Assembly (NCBI GenBank): GCA_963710665.1 | Contig: CAVQBC010000008.1 | Span: forward strand, 930,001 to 994,000 | DNA from: CAVQBC01 sp963710665 | GTDB taxonomy: Bacteria; Actinomycetota; Thermoleophilia; Solirubrobacterales; Solirubrobacteraceae | Direction of reading: 5' to 3' | Length of the DNA stretch: 64,000 nt | Part shown: positions 60,200 to 64,000 of the stretch, one piece after another | Layout: the number at the start of each line of letters is the position of its first letter | How positions within the stretch are numbered: position 1 is the stretch's first letter | The notes under the pieces: model-generated | Seen by the model: only the letters and a program-made list of their open reading frames with translations | The model's database searches: none | Told to the model about the DNA's origin: nothing | Program-made: the position numbers and the translations under genes

Positions 60200-60880
60200 A
60201 TGGACTTGCCAGGCCTCGAATCGGTCTCCGCACTGAGCGCGCTCGACGACCCGGTGCGCCGACGCCTGTACGCCTTCGTGAGCGAGCAGGGCGGCCCCGT
60301 CGGCCGGGACGAGGCCGCGCGGGCGGCGGGGATCGCGCGCCCGCTCGCCGCCTACCACCTCGACAAGCTCGCCGAAGAGGGCCTGCTGACCGTCGACTAC
60401 CGCCGGCCGGAGGGACGTGGCGGGCCGGGCGCGGGCCGGCCGGCCAAGCGCTACACGCGCTCGGACCGCGAGCTGTCCGCGAGCGTCCCCCCGCGCGACT
60501 ACGGCCTGGCCGCGCGGCTGCTCGCCGACGCGGCGGCCGCGGACGCCACCGGCGCCACCACGCAGGCGCTGTGCGAGGCCGCCGGCCGGCTCGGGGGCGA
60601 GCTGGCGGCCGAGGTGGGCGACCCACCGCCGCCGCTCGGCGACCTCCTCCGCAGCCGCGGCTACGAGCCGGCCACCGACGCCGACGGGGTCGTGCGCCTG
60701 CGCAACTGCCCCTTCCACGCGGCCGCCCGTCGCCACCCCGAGGTCGTGTGCGCGATGAACCTCGCCCTGCTGCGCGGCCTGCTCGACGGGCTCGGCGCCC
60801 CCGGGACCGACGCGGCGCTCGAGCCCGCCCCCGGGCGCTGCTGCGTCGCGCTCCGGCCCGCCCCGGACCCTGCCGGATGA
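60200..60880 (+). CDS. ArsR/SufR-like HTH regulator with C-terminal Cys cluster
   Basis: 226 residues. Winged HTH at about residues 8-75 (LSALDDPVRRRLYAFVSEQG, GIARPLAAYHLDKLAEEGLL). The C-terminal part holds LRNCPFHAAARRHPEVVCAM and GRCCVAL: a Cys...Cys...CysCys arrangement like that of SufR-type regulators that carry an iron-sulfur cluster. It may sense redox state or metal. ATG 60200 follows the palindromic region directly. Its stop overlaps the PAS gene start (ATGA). Confidence 0.83.
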   Translation: MDLPGLESVSALSALDDPVRRRLYAFVSEQGGPVGRDEAARAAGIARPLAAYHLDKLAEEGLLTVDYRRPEGRGGPGAGRPAKRYTRSDRELSASVPPRDYGLAARLLADAAAADATGATTQALCEAAGRLGGELAAEVGDPPPPLGDLLRSRGYEPATDADGVVRLRNCPFHAAARRHPEVVCAMNLALLRGLLDGLGAPGTDAALEPAPGRCCVALRPAPDPAG

Positions 60881-61323
60881 CCGCGCCGGGCCCGCCGGAC
60901 GACCGGGCGCTCGCCGGCCTGCTGTCGACTGCCGACGACGCGGTGGTCGTCGCCGACGCGGAGGGCGTGATCCGCTACTGGAACCCCGCCGCCGAGGCGA
61001 TGTTCGGCCACCCGGCGCGGACCGCGATCGGCGCCTCGCTCGACCTGATCATCCCCGAGCGGCTGCGCGAGCGGCACTGGCACGGCTACCGCCGCGTGAT
61101 GGAGACCGGGGAGACCGGCTACGCGGGCCGGATGCTCGCGGTCCCCGCCGTCCGCGCCGACGGCACGCGGATCTCCGTCGAGTTCACGGTCGCGCTCCTG
61201 CCCGACGGCGACCGCGGGGGCGTCCGGTGGATCGGCGCGATCCTGCGCGACGTCACCGAGCGCTGGGAAGAGGAGCGCGCCCTGCGCCGCAAGCTGGCCG
61301 AGCTCGAGCGCCAGGCCGGCTAG
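60877..61323 (+). CDS. Single PAS-domain protein
   Basis: 148 residues. PAS fold: GLLSTADDAVVVADAEGVIR, YWNPAAEAMFGHPARTAIGA, LIIPERLRERHWHGYRRVME, and the C-terminal strand VRWIGAILRDVTERWEEERA leading into a short coiled coil. No output domain is attached, so it must act on a partner, most simply the regulator it overlaps. Ligand unknown. Confidence 0.82.
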   Translation: MTAPGPPDDRALAGLLSTADDAVVVADAEGVIRYWNPAAEAMFGHPARTAIGASLDLIIPERLRERHWHGYRRVMETGETGYAGRMLAVPAVRADGTRISVEFTVALLPDGDRGGVRWIGAILRDVTERWEEERALRRKLAELERQAG

Positions 61324-61452
61324 CGCCCGGCGCCTCCGCGTCCTTGCCCGCCGCCGCGTGTTCGGGCGGGTGAGCGCGCGGCCGCAGCCTCCGCGCGTCC
61401 CTGCACCGGTCAGGAACGCTACATTGGATTAAAGTTCGGGGTCGGAGAGCCG

Positions 61453-61650
61453 ATGACACGCAGGAAGTTCCCCCGTACCGGAGAGGAGGACGGTCCCTTG
61501 GACGTCAAGGACGAGGTCCGCGTGGAGGACACGCTCAGTCGACGCGTGGCTGAGCTCGAGCGTACGCTCCAGCGCGCCCGCGAGCGCCTGGCGGAGCTGG
61601 CCGGCAGACCGCAGCAGGAGCGGTCATCGGAGGACGACGAGCAGCGCTGA
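61453..61650 (+). CDS. Small charged coiled-coil protein
   Basis: 65 residues, highly charged, with a heptad-like stretch RVAELERTLQRARERLAELA. ATG 61453 is preceded by GGAGAG and an AT-rich tract (ACATTGGATTAAAGTT, 61420-61435) that could hold the promoter. No family recognised. Confidence 0.5.
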   Translation: MTRRKFPRTGEEDGPLDVKDEVRVEDTLSRRVAELERTLQRARERLAELAGRPQQERSSEDDEQR

Positions 61651-61685
61651 CGCGCCTGGGCGGCGGGGCCGTCAGGCGGCCTCGG

Positions 61686-62336
61686 TCACGGCGAGTCGAG
61701 GAACGTCAGGACCGCCAGCACGCGCCGGTGGTCGTCCGCGCCCGCCGGGATCCGGAGCTTGCCCATCACGCTCGTCACGTGCTTCTCGACGGTGTGCTCG
61801 GTGATCACGAGCCGCTCGGCGATCCCGCGGTTCGTCCGGCCCTCGGCCATCAGCCCCAGCACCTCGCGCTCGCGCTCGGTCAGGTCCTCGAGCGGGTCCG
61901 GGCCGCGGCGGGGCCGGCCGACGAGCTGCCCGACGACGGAGGGGTCGAGCACCGACCCGCCCGCGGCGACGCGGCGGACGCCGTCGGCGAGCGTCTCGAG
62001 GTCGGACACGCGGTCCTTGAGCATGTAGCCGACGCCCTCGGTGCCGGTCTGCAGCAGCTCGAACGCGTAGCTCGGGCGGGCGAACTGCGAGAGCACGAGG
62101 ATGCCCACGCCGGGCCAGCGCTCCCGGATCTGCCGCGCGGCGCGCAGGCCCTCGTCGGTGTGGGTGGGCGGCATGCGGATGTCGACGATCGCGACGTCCG
62201 GCCGCTCGGCCTCCACGAGCGCGAGCAGCTCGTCGCCGTCCGCGGCGCGGCCCACGACCTCGAACCCGGCCTCGGCGAGCAGCCGCGCGAGCCCCTCGCG
62301 CAGCAGCATGGAGTCGTCGGCGAGGATCACGCGCAT
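61686..62336 (-). CDS. LuxR-type response regulator (NarL family)
   Basis: 216 residues. Receiver domain with acidic pocket MRVILADDSMLLREGLARLL, phospho-acceptor Asp in DVAIVDIRMPPTHTDEGLRA and Lys in VGYMLKDRVSDL. C-terminal GerE HTH: LTEREREVLGLMAEGRTNRG, IAERLVITEHTVEKHVTSVM. Its start overlaps the end of the kinase gene by 10 bases; the two are a cognate pair. Target genes are unknown. Confidence 0.92.
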   Translation of the reverse strand: MRVILADDSMLLREGLARLLAEAGFEVVGRAADGDELLALVEAERPDVAIVDIRMPPTHTDEGLRAARQIRERWPGVGILVLSQFARPSYAFELLQTGTEGVGYMLKDRVSDLETLADGVRRVAAGGSVLDPSVVGQLVGRPRRGPDPLEDLTEREREVLGLMAEGRTNRGIAERLVITEHTVEKHVTSVMGKLRIPAGADDHRRVLAVLTFLDSP

Positions 62337-63988
62337 GGGATCTCCGCGTGCACGACGGTGCCCCGCCCCGGCGGGCTCTCGACGCGCAGGCGGCCGCCGA
62401 GCGCGTCGACGCGGTCGGCCAGCCCCCGCAGGCCGGTGCCGCGCGCGCCGTCGGCGCCGCCGACCCCGTCGTCGGCGACCTCGATCACCGCGCGGCCGTC
62501 GGCCCGCCGCACGCTGACCTGCACGGCGCCGGCCCCGGCGTGCTTCGCGACGTTGGCGAGCGCCTCGGAGACGACGTAGTAGGCGGCGGCCTCGACGCGC
62601 TCGGGGAGCCGCTCGGGCAGCCCGACGTCGAGCTCGAGCGGCAGCCGCGCGCCGTAGACGAGCTCCTCGAGCGCGGCGCCGAGGCCGCGCTCGGTGAGGA
62701 TCCCCGGGTGGATGCCCTGCGAGAGCTCGCGCAGCTCGCCGAGCGCGTCGGAGAGCGCCGAGCGCGCCTGGGCGAGCAGCGGCCGCACGGCGGACGGGCC
62801 GGCGTCCAGCCGCGAGTCGGCGAGCCCGAGCGTCATCGCGATCGACACCAGCCGCTGCTGGGTGCCGTCGTGGAGGTCGCGCTCGATCCGCCGGCGTTCG
62901 TCCTCGGCGGCCGCGACGATGCGCGCTCGCGAGGCGCGCAGCTCCTCGAGCCGGGCGCGCAGCTCGGCCTGCAGCCGCTCGTTCTCGAGCGCGAGCCCCG
63001 CCGCCGCGCCCGCGGAGCCGACGAGATCGGGCTGGTCGGCCAGCGCCGGGTCGTGGACGAGCGCCGCGATGCGCCGGCCCTCCCGCTCCACCACCGTGAC
63101 CGCGCGGTCGGGGCCGTCCGGGAGCGTCACCGGGAGCCCGCCGGCGTCGACGTAGCTCCCGCGATCGTCCAGCCAGTAGGCGACCGTCAGCGTCGGGTCG
63201 CGCAACGCCCGCGCGAGCGCCGTGCGCAGCGCCCCCGGCGCGACCTCGCCGCCGAGCTCCACCACGAGGTCGGCGACCGCGGCGCGCGCGAGTCGCAGCC
63301 GCAGCAGCCCGACGAGGAACGCGACCGGTACCGCCGCGAGCGCGAGCTGCAGGGCGACGTCCGGCCAGTCGGCGAGCGGCTCGCCGAGGGCGTCGTTGAG
63401 CACCCACGGAATGAGCAGGGCGAACGCGATCGCCCCCGTGACGAGCACCGGCGCGATCGCCAGGCGGCTGCTCGGCGACGCGCCCTGCCAGCGCCGCGCC
63501 ACGACGACGACCGTCCACGCGGCGAGCGCCGCGCCGAGCCCCTGCTGGACGTGCACGATCGCCTCGGAGGCCGCCGGCGCGTCGGCGACCTGCACCAGGT
63601 TGTCGGGGCACGGGCAGTCCGGCGTGTCGCCGTAGCCCAGCAGCAGCGACGCGAGCTGGAGGACGGTGACGTTCACGAGCGCCGTGGCCATCAGCGCCCG
63701 TTCCGCGAGCGTGTGCAGCCGGCCGTCGGGGAACGAGACGACGAGGAAGCCCACCCCGAGCAGGTACGTGGACTCGAAGAGCTGCCCGAGCGTCCACGGC
63801 AGCGCGTCCGGAGCCCACATCAACTCGTGCGCGAACCAGGCGAAGCCGGTCGCCACCATCACGCGCCCGACCGGGTTGTCCGGGCGGCGCTCCCACGCGA
63901 GCAGCCCGCTGGCCACGAACGACCAGCCGACCAGCAGCGCGACCGCGATCTCCGCGCCGCCCGGCGGGTCGTCCGGCGCCCCCGCCAT
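62327..63988 (-). CDS. Membrane sensor histidine kinase, HisKA_3 type
   Basis: 553 residues if it begins at the ATG at 63988, 12 bases from the window edge; the frame stays open upstream, so the start could lie outside. The N-terminal half has about six helices (IAVALLVGWSFVASGLLAWE, LLGVGFLVVSFPDGRLHTLA, LVTGAIAFALLIPWVLND) with an exposed CPCP loop. A GAF-like segment is followed by HisKA_3 (RIERDLHDGTQQRLVSIAMT) and an HATPase domain (NVAKHAGAGAVQV, DDGVGGADGARGTGLRGLAD). It should phosphorylate the overlapping response regulator. Signal unknown. Confidence 0.88.
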   Translation of the reverse strand: MAGAPDDPPGGAEIAVALLVGWSFVASGLLAWERRPDNPVGRVMVATGFAWFAHELMWAPDALPWTLGQLFESTYLLGVGFLVVSFPDGRLHTLAERALMATALVNVTVLQLASLLLGYGDTPDCPCPDNLVQVADAPAASEAIVHVQQGLGAALAAWTVVVVARRWQGASPSSRLAIAPVLVTGAIAFALLIPWVLNDALGEPLADWPDVALQLALAAVPVAFLVGLLRLRLARAAVADLVVELGGEVAPGALRTALARALRDPTLTVAYWLDDRGSYVDAGGLPVTLPDGPDRAVTVVEREGRRIAALVHDPALADQPDLVGSAGAAAGLALENERLQAELRARLEELRASRARIVAAAEDERRRIERDLHDGTQQRLVSIAMTLGLADSRLDAGPSAVRPLLAQARSALSDALGELRELSQGIHPGILTERGLGAALEELVYGARLPLELDVGLPERLPERVEAAAYYVVSEALANVAKHAGAGAVQVSVRRADGRAVIEVADDGVGGADGARGTGLRGLADRVDALGGRLRVESPPGRGTVVHAEIPCA

Positions 63989-64000
63989 GACCGCCGCCGC

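Noticed and set aside
1..64000. CRISPR arrays, insertion sequences, phage genes, rRNA
   Set aside because: No regularly spaced repeats, no transposase or integrase motifs, no phage structural genes and no rRNA-like sequence were found on either strand.

Overview
The window reads as chromosomal DNA from a very GC-rich actinobacterium. Codon third positions are almost all G or C, GTG and TTG starts are frequent, and 4-base ATGA/GTGA stop-start overlaps are common. The gene set (UPF0182 protein, alpha-glucan phosphorylase of the short actinobacterial type, paa ring epoxidase genes, FchA-like folate proteins, HisKA_3 kinases) suggests Thermoleophilia/Solirubrobacterales. That placement is inference. 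I see no rRNA, no convincing tRNA, no CRISPR array, and no integrase or transposase.

Left part (1-17.9 kb): the end of an HD-GYP/LuxR regulator; a 3-hydroxyacyl-CoA dehydrogenase; a frameshifted alpha/beta hydrolase; an ECF sigma factor coupled to a membrane protein with a SecD-like domain; an amidinotransferase-fold enzyme beside a four-gene polyamine-type ABC transporter, divergent from a double-Lrp regulator; a Ca2+/cation antiporter; a 1222-residue UPF0182 protein that carries an N-terminal DNA-binding domain; and a GAF-GAF-GAF histidine kinase with one frameshift.

Mosaic part (17.9-29.0 kb): the 3' end of an AruI-like ThDP decarboxylase gene occurs three times in the same orientation. 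There is an intact gene at 27397-29010, a nearly identical 1 kb 5'-truncated copy at 17980-19019, and a shorter, diverged tail at 25210-25331 fused in frame to a methyltransferase. The copies bracket the cytochrome bd operon (cydABDC; cydC frameshifted) and a methyltransferase/LtrA block. This is either module insertion at a gene 3' end or an assembly artefact, and it should be tested first.

Middle part (29-49.6 kb): 2-hydroxyacid dehydrogenase, M20 amidohydrolase, MFS pump with an HxlR regulator, RelA/SpoT-type HD protein, HOT-type iron alcohol dehydrogenase, Dabb protein, a 227-bp inverted-repeat element, an orphan sugar-binding lipoprotein, PIG-L deacetylase, FUSC protein, glycogen phosphorylase, LysR and GntR regulators, and a compact operon predicted to import and hydrolyse biuret: a biuret-hydrolase-like protein, an allophanate-hydrolase-like amidase, a cytosine-type permease and a second amidase.

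Right part (49.7-64 kb): superoxide dismutase; a FolD-like protein lacking the usual cyclohydrolase residues; a tightly overlapping phenylacetyl-CoA epoxidase operon (paaA, DUF59 paaD half, paaB, paaC, separate paaD zinc ribbon, thioesterase), divergent from an aldehyde dehydrogenase and a ferredoxin-NADP reductase; two FchA-like folate cyclohydrolase paralogues that could supply what the FolD-like protein has lost; a DoxX protein divergent from a cysteine-bearing ArsR-type regulator with a PAS protein; and a LuxR/HisKA_3 two-component pair at the right edge. Single-base frameshifts are concentrated in the left 25 kb; the right half looks intact.
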